Below, piece after piece: positions 8,968 to 17,612 of a DNA stretch of 64,000 nucleotides. Each line of letters starts with the position of its first letter. The first letter of the stretch is position 1. A program made the position numbers and the translations under genes. The stretch is from NCBI RefSeq assembly GCF_030730875.1, contig NZ_JAVAMA010000002.1, forward strand, positions 310,001 to 374,000, given 5' to 3'. The notes beneath the pieces are model-generated. The model had not been told where the DNA came from. It made no database searches and saw nothing but the letters and a program-made list of their open reading frames with translations. Origin of the DNA: Sphingomonas sp. DG1-23. GTDB lineage: Bacteria > Pseudomonadota > Alphaproteobacteria > Sphingomonadales > Sphingomonadaceae.

Positions 8968-9432
8968 TCAGGCGGTCCAGTCGCCTGATTTGCCACCCTT
9001 TTTCGACAGCAGGCGGATATCGCCGATCGTCATGGACTTATCGAGTGCCTTGGCCATGTCGTAGAGCGTCAGCAGCGCCGCGCTGACGGCAGTGAGCGCC
9101 TCCATCTCGACTCCGGTCTTGCCTTCGGTGGCGGCGGTGGCGGTGGCGGTGACTCCGGTCTCGTCGGGGGCGAGATCCACGGCGACCCGGGTGAGCGGGA
9201 GCGGGTGGCAGAGCGGGATCAGCTCGGCGGTCTTCTTCGCGGCCATGATACCGGCGATGCGCGCGGTGGCGAGCACGTCGCCTTTTTTGACGCTGCCCGC
9301 GCGGACCGCGGCGGCGGCTTCGGGCGACATGGTAATGCGCCCGGTGGCGACGGCCTCGCGCGCTGTGACGGCCTTGCCGGCGACGTCGACCATGTGCGCG
9401 GCGCCGGATTCGTCGAGATGGGTGAGAGTCAT
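8968..9432 (-). CDS. moaC: Cyclic pyranopterin monophosphate synthase MoaC
   Basis: Converts the MoaA product (3',8-cyclo-GTP) to cyclic pyranopterin monophosphate in molybdenum cofactor synthesis. At 154 residues it has the usual length. The family motifs are all present: [32 protein letters not shown] (active-site region) and [14 protein letters not shown] with the [10 protein letters not shown] helix. It follows trpC on the same strand, after a palindrome-rich gap of about 160 bases. This trpC-moaC-moeA order is usual in sphingomonads. Confidence 0.97.
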   Translation of the reverse strand: MTLTHLDESGAAHMVDVAGKAVTAREAVATGRITMSPEAAAAVRAGSVKKGDVLATARIAGIMAAKKTAELIPLCHPLPLTRVAVDLAPDETGVTATATAATEGKTGVEMEALTAVSAALLTLYDMAKALDKSMTIGDIRLLSKKGGKSGDWTA

Positions 9433-9437
9433 CGGCT

Positions 9438-9573
9438 CCTTCTCCCCTTATGGGAGAAGGAAGGGGCCCGCTCGCGCAGCGAGTGGGAAGAGTGAGGGGG
9501 ATTGAGTCTCACTCCCCCTCACTCTTCCGCCGACTAAAGTCGGCTCCCTCCCTCTCCCACAAGGGGAGAGGGA
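9438..9573. repeat. Composite palindromic intergenic element
   Basis: The 159-base gap between moaC and trpC holds three stacked inverted repeats. First, CCTTCTCCC/GGGAGAAGG at 9438-9460. Second, a perfect 16-bp stem GGAAGAGTGAGGGGGA/TCCCCCTCACTCTTCC at 9486-9528 with an 11-base spacer. Third, TCCCTCTCCC/GGGAGAGGGA at 9549-9573. The third stem recurs exactly at 13272-13294. This looks like a mobile or REP-like sphingomonad repeat; the hairpins may also attenuate read-through from trpC to moaC. Confidence 0.75.
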
Positions 9574-9591
9574 AATGGGTATCCCGCCCCC

Positions 9592-10362
9592 TCATCCGAT
9601 CATCGCCCGCGTCGCCGCCTCGACATCCGGCTGGCGCATCAGCGACTCGCCGATCAGGAAGCAGCGGATGTCGTGCTCGGCCATCGCGTCGAGATCGGCG
9701 CGGCTGGTCAGGCCCGATTCGGCGACGAAGGTGCAGTCCTTCGGCGCGTGGCGGACAAGTTCGTAGGTCTTTTGAAGATCGACCTCGAAGGTCTTGAGGT
9801 TACGATTATTGACCCCGATGAGGCGGGACCTGAGCCGGAGCGCGCGTTCGAGCTCGTCGGCATCGTGGACCTCGACCAGCACGTCCATGCCAAGGTCCAG
9901 CGCGGCGGCCTCGATCTCCGCCATCGCATCGTCTTCGAGCGCGGCGACGATGATCAGGATCGCATCGGCGCCGATCCCGCGCGATTCCGCGACCTGCCAC
10001 GGATCGACCATGAAATCCTTGCGGATCACCGGCAGGTCGCAGGCGGCGCGCGCAGCGATCAGATAATCCTCATGCCCCTGGAAATATTCCCGATCGGTGA
10101 GCACCGAAAGGCAGGCGGCGCCGCCGGCCTGATAGGCGCGGGCATGCGCGGGCGGATCGAAATCGGGGCGGATCAGGCCCTTGGACGGACTGGCCTTCTT
10201 GATCTCGGCGATCAGGCCGAAGCCCCCTGCGGCGACCTTGGCGTCGAGCGCCGCCTTGAAGCCGCGCGGCGCCCCCGGGGCCGGGCGCGCGGCCGGCGCG
10301 GCACGGCGCGCGGCGACTTCGCTGCGCTTGGTTTCGAGGATCTTGTCGAGAATGGTGCTCAT
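9592..10362 (-). CDS. trpC: Indole-3-glycerol phosphate synthase TrpC
   Basis: Closes the indole ring: converts carboxyphenylaminodeoxyribulose phosphate to indole-3-glycerol phosphate. The 256-residue single-domain (beta/alpha)8 barrel shows [13 protein letters not shown] (catalytic Lys), [26 protein letters not shown] (catalytic Lys), [13 protein letters not shown] and [12 protein letters not shown]. It is not fused to TrpF. ATG 10362 overlaps the trpD stop by four bases (ATGA), so translation is coupled; the in-frame start six codons upstream is less likely. It is part of the trpG-racemase-trpD-trpC run. Confidence 0.97.
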   Translation of the reverse strand: MSTILDKILETKRSEVAARRAAPAARPAPGAPRGFKAALDAKVAAGGFGLIAEIKKASPSKGLIRPDFDPPAHARAYQAGGAACLSVLTDREYFQGHEDYLIAARAACDLPVIRKDFMVDPWQVAESRGIGADAILIIVAALEDDAMAEIEAAALDLGMDVLVEVHDADELERALRLRSRLIGVNNRNLKTFEVDLQKTYELVRHAPKDCTFVAESGLTSRADLDAMAEHDIRCFLIGESLMRQPDVEAATRAMIG

Positions 10363-11354
10363 GCGAAGGCGATCCAGCAATCGAGCAGGCCGTTGGCAAG
10401 CCCGCCGTCGATCGCCTCGGCCGCCTCCTCGACGCCGTCGACCAGATTGTCCGCTTTTCCGGCGACCATCAAAGCGGCGGCGGCGTTGAGCAGCACCGCG
10501 TCGCGATAGGCGCCGGTCTCGCCGAGCAGCAGGCGGCGGAGCGCGAACGCATTATATTCGGGGTCGCCGCCACGGATCGCCGCGAGCGGGTGGCGGGGCA
10601 GGCCGGCATCCTCGGGGGTGATCCGGGTGGGCAGAGTGGCGCAGCCGACATTGACTAGGATGCTGGCGCCTGCCGTCGACAGCTCGTCGAGGCTATCCTC
10701 GCCCGAGACGACCGCGGCGGCCTCCGACCCGAGCTGGAGCAGCGCCTCGGCATAGGTCGGTGCGTAATCGGGGCGGGCGATGCCGATCAGCTGGCGGGTG
10801 ACGTGCGCCGGGTTGGCGAGCGGCCCCATCAGGTTGAAGATCGTCCGCCGGCCGATACGACGGCGCAAGGGGCCGATCCGCGCCAGTGCAGGGTGATGAT
10901 GCTGGGCGAACAGGAAGGCGATGCCGAGCTCGTGCAGGCTCTCCTCGGCGCGCGCGGCGGCGCGGTCGAGGTCGAGGCCCAGCGCCTCGAGCGTATCGGC
11001 GGCGCCCGCCCGGGACGAGGCGGCGCGATTGCCGTGCTTGGCGACGGGGACGCCGCACGCCGCGACGACGAGGCTCACTGCGGTCGATACGTTGAGCGTG
11101 TGATGGCCGTCGCCGCCGGTGCCGCAGACATCGATCGCGCCCTGGGGGGCAGTGATCGGGATCAGCCGGTCGCGCATTGCGCGCGCGGCTTCGGCGATCT
11201 CGATGCTGGTCTCGCCGCGGATGCTGAGCGCGATCAGGAAGGCCTCGATCTCGGGTTCGGAGACAGTGCCGTCGAGAATGTCGGCGAAGGCCTGCGCCGC
11301 GCTTTCGCGGGCGAGCGGCGAGGCGGGATCGGGGAGGAGAGTCGAGACGGTCAC
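10359..11354 (-). CDS. trpD: Anthranilate phosphoribosyltransferase TrpD
   Basis: Transfers phosphoribose from PRPP to anthranilate. The 331-residue protein has the helical N-terminal domain ([19 protein letters not shown]), the PRPP-binding [17 protein letters not shown] loop, [17 protein letters not shown] and the [11 protein letters not shown] segment. It starts at GTG 11354 (VSTLLPDP); the frame remains open upstream, but family length and the N-terminus support this site. The stop overlaps the trpC start. The fourth gene of the block, an Asp/Glu racemase, separates it from trpG. Confidence 0.96.
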   Translation of the reverse strand: MTVSTLLPDPASPLARESAAQAFADILDGTVSEPEIEAFLIALSIRGETSIEIAEAARAMRDRLIPITAPQGAIDVCGTGGDGHHTLNVSTAVSLVVAACGVPVAKHGNRAASSRAGAADTLEALGLDLDRAAARAEESLHELGIAFLFAQHHHPALARIGPLRRRIGRRTIFNLMGPLANPAHVTRQLIGIARPDYAPTYAEALLQLGSEAAAVVSGEDSLDELSTAGASILVNVGCATLPTRITPEDAGLPRHPLAAIRGGDPEYNAFALRRLLLGETGAYRDAVLLNAAAALMVAGKADNLVDGVEEAAEAIDGGLANGLLDCWIAFA

Positions 11355-11428
11355 GCCATCTCTATCCCGAGGCTGCGCGCCCGAGTCGAGCAAATCCTGA
11401 TGGGGCGCACCCAAGCCCGGCTGTGGCG

Positions 11429-12124
11429 TCAGTCGGCCAGCGCGCCGGCGACCGCGGCTTCGGCATGGAGGCGGGTGGTGTCGAACATCGGCACCGCACT
11501 GTCCTCCGGGCGCACCAGCAGCATGATCTCGGTGCAGCCGAGGATGATCGCTTCGGCACCGCGCTCGATCAGCCGGGCGATGATCTCGCGATAGGCCGCG
11601 CGCGATTCTTCGATGACCTTCCCCGCGACCAGCTCTTCGTAGATGATCCGGTGGACGATCGCGCGATCCGCGTCGCCGGGGACGATCACGTCGAGACCAT
11701 GAGCGTCGGAAAGCCGGCCCTTGTAGAAATCCCGCTCCATCGTGAACGCGGTGCCGAGCAGGCCGACCTTGGCGAAGCCCCTCGCCTTGATCCGCCCGGC
11801 GGTGGGGTCGGCGATGTGGAGCAGGGGGATCCGCACTGCCGCCTGCACCGCGGGCGCCATGAGGTGCATGGTGTTGGTGCAGATCAGCAGCAGCTCGGCG
11901 CCTGCCGCTTCGAGACGCTGGGCGGCATCGACCATGCGCGCGGTCAGACTCTGCCAGTCGCCTTGATGCTGGAGCCTCTCGATCTCGGCGAAATCGAACG
12001 ACCAGAGCAGGCATCGCGCCGAGGCGGTGGGACCGAGCCGATCCCGCACGCCCTGATTGAGGATGCGATAATATTCAGCCGAGCTCTCCCAGCTCATCCC
12101 GCCGATCAGACCGATCATTCGCAT
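11429..12124 (-). CDS. Aspartate/glutamate racemase family protein
   Basis: PLP-independent racemase fold of 231 residues, cytoplasmic. The N-terminal signature MIGLIGGMSWESSAEYY and the two catalytic cysteines in ICTNTMH (about residue 82) and ILGCTEI (about residue 193) are intact. Glu or Asp at adjacent positions fits the YgeA/aspartate racemase branch rather than MurI. The ATG at 12124 has a GGAG site 8 bases upstream. It lies between trpG and trpD with 31 and 74 base gaps. That is an unusual passenger in a tryptophan block; there is no obvious pathway link, and the amino-acid substrate cannot be read from sequence. Confidence 0.92.
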   Translation of the reverse strand: MRMIGLIGGMSWESSAEYYRILNQGVRDRLGPTASARCLLWSFDFAEIERLQHQGDWQSLTARMVDAAQRLEAAGAELLLICTNTMHLMAPAVQAAVRIPLLHIADPTAGRIKARGFAKVGLLGTAFTMERDFYKGRLSDAHGLDVIVPGDADRAIVHRIIYEELVAGKVIEESRAAYREIIARLIERGAEAIILGCTEIMLLVRPEDSAVPMFDTTRLHAEAAVAGALAD

Positions 12125-12155
12125 GGGTGGCTCCGGAATTGTCGCCTGAGTCGGA

Positions 12156-12740
12156 TCAGGCCAGCGTCTTGGCCTCGATCCCCGCCAGCCTGAGGAAATT
12201 CGCCAGCATCGCATGGCCGTGCTCGGTGGCGATGCTCTCGGGGTGGAACTGGACGCCGTGAATCGGCAACTCGCGATGGCGGAAGCCCATCACCGAAGCG
12301 TCGTCGGCGGTGGCGTTGACGACGAGATCTTCGGGGATGTCGGTGACGATCAGCGAATGATAGCGGGTGGCGGTGAAGGGCGAGGGGAGCCCTTCGAACA
12401 GCCCGGTGCCGTCATGTTCGACCGGGCAGGTCTTGCCGTGCATCAGGCCGCCGCGGACCACCTGGCCGCCGAAATGCTGGCCGATCGCCTGATGGCCGAG
12501 GCAGACGCCCAGCAACGGCTTGCCCAGCTCGGCGCAGGCGGCGACGAGATCGAGGCTGATCCCCGCCTCGTTCGGCGTGCAGGGCCCGGGCGAGATCAGG
12601 AACGCCTGCGCGTTGCTCGCGATCGCGTCGCGCGCGGTGAGCGCATCGTTGCGGACGACCTGCACTTCGGCGCCGAGCTCCATCAGATAATGGACGAGGT
12701 TCCAGGTGAAGCTGTCATAATTGTCGAGAACGAGGATCAT
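12156..12740 (-). CDS. trpG: Anthranilate synthase component II (glutamine amidotransferase)
   Basis: Supplies ammonia from glutamine to TrpE. It is a class I glutamine amidotransferase of 194 residues. The nucleophile is Cys80 in GVCLGHQ, with the His166/Glu168 pair in QFHPES and the oxyanion segment [11 protein letters not shown]. The protein often also serves as PabA in folate synthesis, which sequence alone cannot exclude. Unlike the usual adjacent trpE-trpG arrangement, it is separated from trpE by a gene on the opposite strand. Confidence 0.96.
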   Translation of the reverse strand: MILVLDNYDSFTWNLVHYLMELGAEVQVVRNDALTARDAIASNAQAFLISPGPCTPNEAGISLDLVAACAELGKPLLGVCLGHQAIGQHFGGQVVRGGLMHGKTCPVEHDGTGLFEGLPSPFTATRYHSLIVTDIPEDLVVNATADDASVMGFRHRELPIHGVQFHPESIATEHGHAMLANFLRLAGIEAKTLA

Positions 12741-12851
12741 GCAGCTGCGGTTAAGGCGTTTCGCGCGATCTCACAATTGCCTTGGCGCGGCCATAGTGCG
12801 GCGGCAACGCCGGCGGCACAGAGGCGTTGACGTGCGTTCAAAGGAGTTTCC

Positions 12852-13265
12852 ATGCTTTCTACCCTGCTCTTCGCCGCGCTGCTCGTCGGCCCCGCCGCGC
12901 CCCAGGACGGCGCGAAGGGCGACGGCCCGCCCAGCCGCGTGCGCTCGGTCCTGCTCTATGGCGACGAGCAATGCCCCAAGGCACAGAGCCCGGACGAGAT
13001 CGTGGTGTGCGCCAATGCCGGCGAATCGCCCTATCGGATTCCCAAGCGCTTCCGCGAGCAGCCCAAGGAAGGGCCGGCCTCGAACGCATGGACCAATCGC
13101 GTGGAGAGCGTCGAGGAGTTCAACCGCGCCGGACTGCCCAACAGCTGCTCGCCGGTCGGCATTGGCGGCCAGACCGGCTGCACCCGCGCCGCGATCCGGC
13201 AATGGTATCAGGAGCGCGTCGACCAGAAGGCCAAGGCCGCGCGGGTGACGGGGCCAGAGAACTGA
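12852..13265 (+). CDS. Secreted Cys-containing protein of unknown function
   Basis: A 137-residue protein with a short signal peptide (MLSTLLFAALLVGPAAP) and a mature part containing four cysteines (QCPKAQ, VVCANAG, NSCSPVG, TGCTRAA). These are well placed for two disulfides. It carries the conserved-looking stretch ESPYRIPKRFREQP. A good AAAGGAG site precedes the ATG. It lies on the plus strand between trpG and trpE, splitting the minus-strand tryptophan block. The sequence looks like a sphingomonad-conserved periplasmic protein, but I assign no function. Confidence 0.78.
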   Translation: MLSTLLFAALLVGPAAPQDGAKGDGPPSRVRSVLLYGDEQCPKAQSPDEIVVCANAGESPYRIPKRFREQPKEGPASNAWTNRVESVEEFNRAGLPNSCSPVGIGGQTGCTRAAIRQWYQERVDQKAKAARVTGPEN

Positions 13266-13271
13266 AATTAT

Positions 13272-13294
13272 TCCCTCTCCCTTTGGGAGAGGGA
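13272..13294. terminator. Perfect hairpin between convergent genes
   Basis: A 10-bp perfect stem TCCCTCTCCC/GGGAGAGGGA with a TTT loop fills the 30-base gap between the convergent ends of the secreted-protein gene and trpE. It matches the third stem of the 9438-9573 element. There is no long T tract, so a terminator role is inferred from position. Confidence 0.5.
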
Positions 13295-13295
13295 G

Positions 13296-14801
13296 TTACT
13301 GCCCGAACCCTGCCTCGCTGGCCCGCGCCACTGCCTCGCGCGCGGCGGCGAACAGCGCCCCGGCCTTGGCTTCGCATTCGCGCTGCTCATAAGCGGGGTC
13401 CGAATCCGCGACGATGCCGGCGCCGGCCTGGACGTGCATCACCCCGTCCTTGACCAAAGCCGTACGCAGCACGATGCAGCTGTCCATCGAGCCGTCGGGC
13501 GAGAAATAGCCGACGCCGCCCGCATAGGGGCCGCGGGTCTCCGGCTCGAGCTCGGCGATGATCTGGCAGGCGCGGACCTTGGGCGCGCCGCTGACGGTGC
13601 CAGCGGGAAAGCCGGCGAACAGCGCATCGAGCGCGTCGCTGCCCGGGCGCAGCTTGCCGACCACGTTCGAGACGATGTGCATGACGTGGCTGTAGAATTC
13701 GACGGTGTAGCTGTCGGTGACGCGCACGCTGCCGGCTTCGGCGGCGCGGCCGACATCGTTGCGGCCGAGATCGAGCAGCATCAGATGCTCGGCGCGTTCC
13801 TTGGGATCGGCGAGCAGGCTGGCGCGGTTGGCCTCGTCCTCGGCGGCGGTCTTGCCGCGCGGGCGGGTGCCGGCGATCGGGCGGATGGTGATCTCGCCGT
13901 CGCGCGCGCGGACGAGGATCTCGGGGCTCGAACCGGTGAGCGCGAAGCCGGGCAGATCGAGATGATAGAGGAACGGCGAGGGATTGACCCGGCGCAGCGC
14001 GCGATAGAGCTCGAACGGCGGCAGTGCGAACGGCGTGGTGAAGCGTTGGGCGAGCACGACCTGGAAGATGTCGCCGGCGGCAATATAGTCCTTGGCGCGC
14101 GCGACCATCTCGCCATAGCGGCCGGGCGCGAGCACCGGAGTCAGCGCGACTTCGCCCGGGTCGGCGCGCACCGGCGCAGGGAGCGGCGCGGTGGCGAGGC
14201 GCGCGGCGGTGGCGTCGATGCGCTCGGCCGCGGCATCGATCAGCGCCTGCGGCGCGCGCGACGCATCGGGCCAGACCGGCGCGACGAGGAAGAGCGTGTC
14301 GGCGAGCCGATCGAAGATCAGGATCACCGTCGGCCGGACGAACATCATGTCGGGCACGCCGATCGGGTTCGGCGCCGGCCGCGACAATTTCTCGACCAGT
14401 CCCACGGTCTCGTAGCTGAAATAGCCGACGAGGCAGGCGAGCGCGCGCGGCAATTCCGCCGGCACGTCCATCCGGCAGCTCTGGACGAGGCTGCGCAGTG
14501 CCTCGAGCGTGGGCGTGGGGCAGGGCGCGAAGGCGTCGCGGTCGACCAGCCAATGCGGGTTGATCGCCGCCTCCGCCCCGGTCGCGCGGAACACGAGATC
14601 GGGGGCGAGGCCGATCAGGCTGTGACGGCCGCGGACCGAGCCGCCCTCGACAGATTCGAGCAGGAAATCGCCGCGCCCGGGCTCGACCAGCTTGAGCGCC
14701 GCCGCGACCGGAGTCTCGGTGTCGGCGACCTGACGGTGCCACAGCAGCGCCGGCCGGCCGGCGACGAGCGCCGCCCGTGCGGCTTCGACGCCCTGGATCA
14801 C
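13296..14801 (-). CDS. trpE: Anthranilate synthase component I
   Basis: Makes anthranilate from chorismate with ammonia delivered by TrpG. At 501 residues it has the family length. It has the N-terminal domain with LLESVEGGSVRGRHS (tryptophan feedback site region) and the chorismate-binding domain with RPIAGTRPRG, AEHLMLLDLGRND, AGTVSGAPKVRA and GAGIVADSDP. It starts at GTG 14801, one base after the ppiD stop, so the two genes are coupled. No leader peptide or attenuator is seen, since ppiD lies directly upstream. Control is more likely by enzyme feedback or at the ppiD promoter. Confidence 0.97.
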   Translation of the reverse strand: MIQGVEAARAALVAGRPALLWHRQVADTETPVAAALKLVEPGRGDFLLESVEGGSVRGRHSLIGLAPDLVFRATGAEAAINPHWLVDRDAFAPCPTPTLEALRSLVQSCRMDVPAELPRALACLVGYFSYETVGLVEKLSRPAPNPIGVPDMMFVRPTVILIFDRLADTLFLVAPVWPDASRAPQALIDAAAERIDATAARLATAPLPAPVRADPGEVALTPVLAPGRYGEMVARAKDYIAAGDIFQVVLAQRFTTPFALPPFELYRALRRVNPSPFLYHLDLPGFALTGSSPEILVRARDGEITIRPIAGTRPRGKTAAEDEANRASLLADPKERAEHLMLLDLGRNDVGRAAEAGSVRVTDSYTVEFYSHVMHIVSNVVGKLRPGSDALDALFAGFPAGTVSGAPKVRACQIIAELEPETRGPYAGGVGYFSPDGSMDSCIVLRTALVKDGVMHVQAGAGIVADSDPAYEQRECEAKAGALFAAAREAVARASEAGFGQ

Positions 14802-14802
14802 C

Positions 14803-16749
14803 TCAGCGTGCCGAGCCGGTGCGGCTCAGATCGGCGCGCAGCTGGGCGATCGCCTTGTCGTTGCGCGTGACCTTCAGGTGATTTCGGATCGAAGCGATGA
14901 ACTGGCGCGCATATTCGGGGCCGATCTGCGGGGCGATGTCGCCGCGCACGCGCTGGATCGCGGCGGGGTCGTTCGCGGCGCTGTGCTCCTCGATCTTGTC
15001 GAGATAGACGACGTAATAGCCTTCGCGGTTCTGCCCCTCGACCAGTTTGGCCTTTTTGGGCGCCATGCTGAACGCCATCTGGAGATAGGGCGCCATGTTC
15101 GGGCCGAGCACCTCCTGCCGCTTGAAGTCGAAGGGCTTGGGCGGCGGGCCCTTGGTCACTCCGGCTTCGGCGAGCGCCTGCTGCATCGGCACGCCCTTTT
15201 CGAGCTTGGCGATCATCGCGCTGGCGACGGCGCGTGCCTTGGTGAGCGCCTGTTCGACAAGATAATCCTTCACCACCCGTTCGCGGATCTGGGCGAGCGG
15301 GCGCGGCGCGGCGGGAACGATCCGCTCGAGCCCGACCAATGCGAAGCTGCCATCGGCGCCCAGCGGCGCAATCTGCGGTTCGTCCCCCGGCTGCTCGATG
15401 CCGAAGCCTGCGCGCATCACCGCGGCGATCGCAGGATCGGGATTGAAGGCCTCGTCCTCCGGATTGGCGCCGGCGGCGGTCAGCGCGGGCGTGCGCTCGG
15501 CTATGAGCTTCGCGTCGGCCGCGGCCTCATCGAAATTCTTGCTGTCGGCGATGCCGTCCTCGATCGACTGGCGCAGCGTCACGAGCGTCTGGGCGAGCTT
15601 GCGCGCGCTGATCTCGCCGGCGAGTTCGGTGCGCGCCTGATCGAGCGTCTTCGCCGCGACCTGCTCGACCTTCTCGACCTGCAGCACGTGCCAGCCGAGC
15701 GGTGAGCGGACCGGGCCGGCCACGCCGCCCTGCGCAACGCCGAAAGCGGCGTCGGCGACCGCGGGCGCGGTCTGGCGCGCGAGGGCGGCCTTCTCGACGC
15801 CGTCGAAGCTGGTCGGCTCGAGGCCCGCAGCGGCCGCCGCGGCGGCGAGGGGCTTGCCGCCCTTCACTTCGCCGGCGACGCGGTTGGCGGTGGCCTGGTC
15901 GAGGAGCACGAGCTGGCGGACGCTGCGCTTCTCGGTGGCGGCGAAACGGGCGCCGGCCTTCTTGTACGCGTCGGCGATCTCGGCTTCGGTGGCGGCGGCG
16001 CCGGCGCGCAGCGCGTCGGGCTTGACCATCGCGTAGCGGACGATGCGGCGTTCGGGCACCATGTAGCGCGCGCGCTTGCCGTTGTACCAGGCGGTCAGCG
16101 TCTTGTCGTCGGGGTCGGCGCCCGGATCCATCGCGATGGTCGAGACCAGCCCGACGATCCCGGCGCGGCGCTCGAGCGCGAGCGAGGCATAAGGCAGGAG
16201 GACGCCGTTGGGGATCTGGTTGCCCAGCGTGCCGCGATTGACCAGCCAATTGCCGTAGCGCTCGTCGGTCATCTGCGCGCGAAACGTTACCGGGGAGATC
16301 CGGTTCTGCGACAGCAGATCCTCGAACTGCTTCTGGCTGAACTTGCCGTCGATCCCGAAGAATGCCGGATTGTTGGCGATCTCGCCGTCGATCAATTTCT
16401 TGCTGACCTGCATGCCCGAATCCTGCGAGAATTCGACCATCGCGACGCCGTTGATCATCTCGTTGAGCGTCAGTTCGAGCCCGCCTTGCGCGAGGAACTG
16501 CTCCATGGTCACGTTCTGCCCGTCGCGCTGGAGATTTCGCAGGAACAGATCGATCCGCTCGCGCACCTGGCGATCGGTGATCACGTGGCTGCCCACCTTG
16601 GCGACGACCTTGCCACCGTCGCCGCCTCCCGTGGCGCGGACGCCGGTGATGTCGCCCGCGGCGAAGGCGAGCGCGATCACCGCGAGGAAGACGAACACCG
16701 CGATCAGGCCAAAGCGCGACTTGGTGAAGCGGCGGAAGAAATTGAGCAT
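14803..16749 (-). CDS. ppiD: Peptidyl-prolyl isomerase PpiD-like (SurA_N)
   Basis: Inner-membrane-anchored periplasmic folding factor of 648 residues. It has one N-terminal transmembrane helix (about residues 13-31), a SurA_N-like chaperone region (about 45-200) and a parvulin-type segment near 260-375 that ends in GPVRSPLGWHVLQVEKVE. A second, weaker parvulin-like repeat follows. It assists outer-membrane protein folding by analogy with PpiD. It heads the ppiD-trpE unit, a pairing often seen in sphingomonads, and is divergent from tpiA, with a 116-base shared promoter gap. Confidence 0.92.
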   Translation of the reverse strand: MLNFFRRFTKSRFGLIAVFVFLAVIALAFAAGDITGVRATGGGDGGKVVAKVGSHVITDRQVRERIDLFLRNLQRDGQNVTMEQFLAQGGLELTLNEMINGVAMVEFSQDSGMQVSKKLIDGEIANNPAFFGIDGKFSQKQFEDLLSQNRISPVTFRAQMTDERYGNWLVNRGTLGNQIPNGVLLPYASLALERRAGIVGLVSTIAMDPGADPDDKTLTAWYNGKRARYMVPERRIVRYAMVKPDALRAGAAATEAEIADAYKKAGARFAATEKRSVRQLVLLDQATANRVAGEVKGGKPLAAAAAAAGLEPTSFDGVEKAALARQTAPAVADAAFGVAQGGVAGPVRSPLGWHVLQVEKVEQVAAKTLDQARTELAGEISARKLAQTLVTLRQSIEDGIADSKNFDEAAADAKLIAERTPALTAAGANPEDEAFNPDPAIAAVMRAGFGIEQPGDEPQIAPLGADGSFALVGLERIVPAAPRPLAQIRERVVKDYLVEQALTKARAVASAMIAKLEKGVPMQQALAEAGVTKGPPPKPFDFKRQEVLGPNMAPYLQMAFSMAPKKAKLVEGQNREGYYVVYLDKIEEHSAANDPAAIQRVRGDIAPQIGPEYARQFIASIRNHLKVTRNDKAIAQLRADLSRTGSAR

Positions 16750-16865
16750 GAAGGGCCGTTCGAAAGAGGGATTTGGCGTGCTTTAGGGCGCGGACGGGCT
16801 GCCTTCAAGCTTGTGCAGCGCGTGCGGCTTGGTATCGCCTGCCGCAAAACAGGAGGAGTGGGGAC

Positions 16866-17612
16866 ATGCGTCGCAAGCTGGTCGTCGGAAACTGGAAGAT
16901 GCACGGGCTGAAGGCGCAACTCGGCGAAGTCGAGGCGATCGCGGCCGCCGCCGCGACCAACCCGCAGGTCGACGCCGCCCTGTGCCTTCCCTTCACCTTG
17001 ATCGCCCCCGCGGTGGCGGTGGCCGGAGCGCTGCCGATCGGCGCGCAGGATGTGCATCCGGCCGACAAGGGGGCGCATACCGGCTGCATCTCGGGCGCGA
17101 TGTTGCGCGAATGCGGTGCGACGCTGACGATCGTCGGCCATTCGGAGCGGCGCGCCGACCAGCATGAGACCAGCCATGACGTCTGGGCCAAGGCGGCGGC
17201 GGCGCGGCGGCACGGGCTGAAGGTGATCCTGTGCTGCGGCGAGACCGAGGCCGAACGCGAAGCCGGCCGTGCCGAGCGGATCGTCCAGTCCCAGATCGAG
17301 AAATCGCTTCCCGAAGGCGCGGCGGCCGACTGGCTGACGCTGGCGTACGAGCCGCGCTGGGCGATCGGCACGGGCAAGACCCCGACGCTCGAGGACATCG
17401 CCGCGATCCACGCGATAGCGCGCGCCAAGCTCCGCGCGATGGTGGGCGACGCGGCCGACGGGATTCGCATTCTCTATGGCGGATCGCTGACCGGGGCGAA
17501 TGCGGCGGACATCCTCGCGGTCGACAATGTCGATGGCGCATTGGTCGGCGGGGCGAGCCTGACCGCGGAGAAATTCGTACCGATCATTCAGGCTGCGGCG
17601 TCGCTTTCCTGA
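16866..17612 (+). CDS. tpiA: Triosephosphate isomerase
   Basis: Interconverts dihydroxyacetone phosphate and glyceraldehyde 3-phosphate in central metabolism. It has 248 residues. Catalytic Lys11 (GNWKMHG), His92 (IVGHSERR) and Glu162 (AYEPRWAIGTG) are all present, with the phosphate loop YGGSLTGANA. Two small departures from the commonest motifs are seen: Arg after EP in the loop-6 hinge, and SLTGANA in place of SVKPxNA. ATG 16866 follows a strong AGGAGGAGTGGGG ribosome site; the longer in-frame start at 16773 is spurious. Its last 29 bases overlap the convergent MFS gene. Confidence 0.97.
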   Translation: MRRKLVVGNWKMHGLKAQLGEVEAIAAAAATNPQVDAALCLPFTLIAPAVAVAGALPIGAQDVHPADKGAHTGCISGAMLRECGATLTIVGHSERRADQHETSHDVWAKAAAARRHGLKVILCCGETEAEREAGRAERIVQSQIEKSLPEGAAADWLTLAYEPRWAIGTGKTPTLEDIAAIHAIARAKLRAMVGDAADGIRILYGGSLTGANAADILAVDNVDGALVGGASLTAEKFVPIIQAAASLS

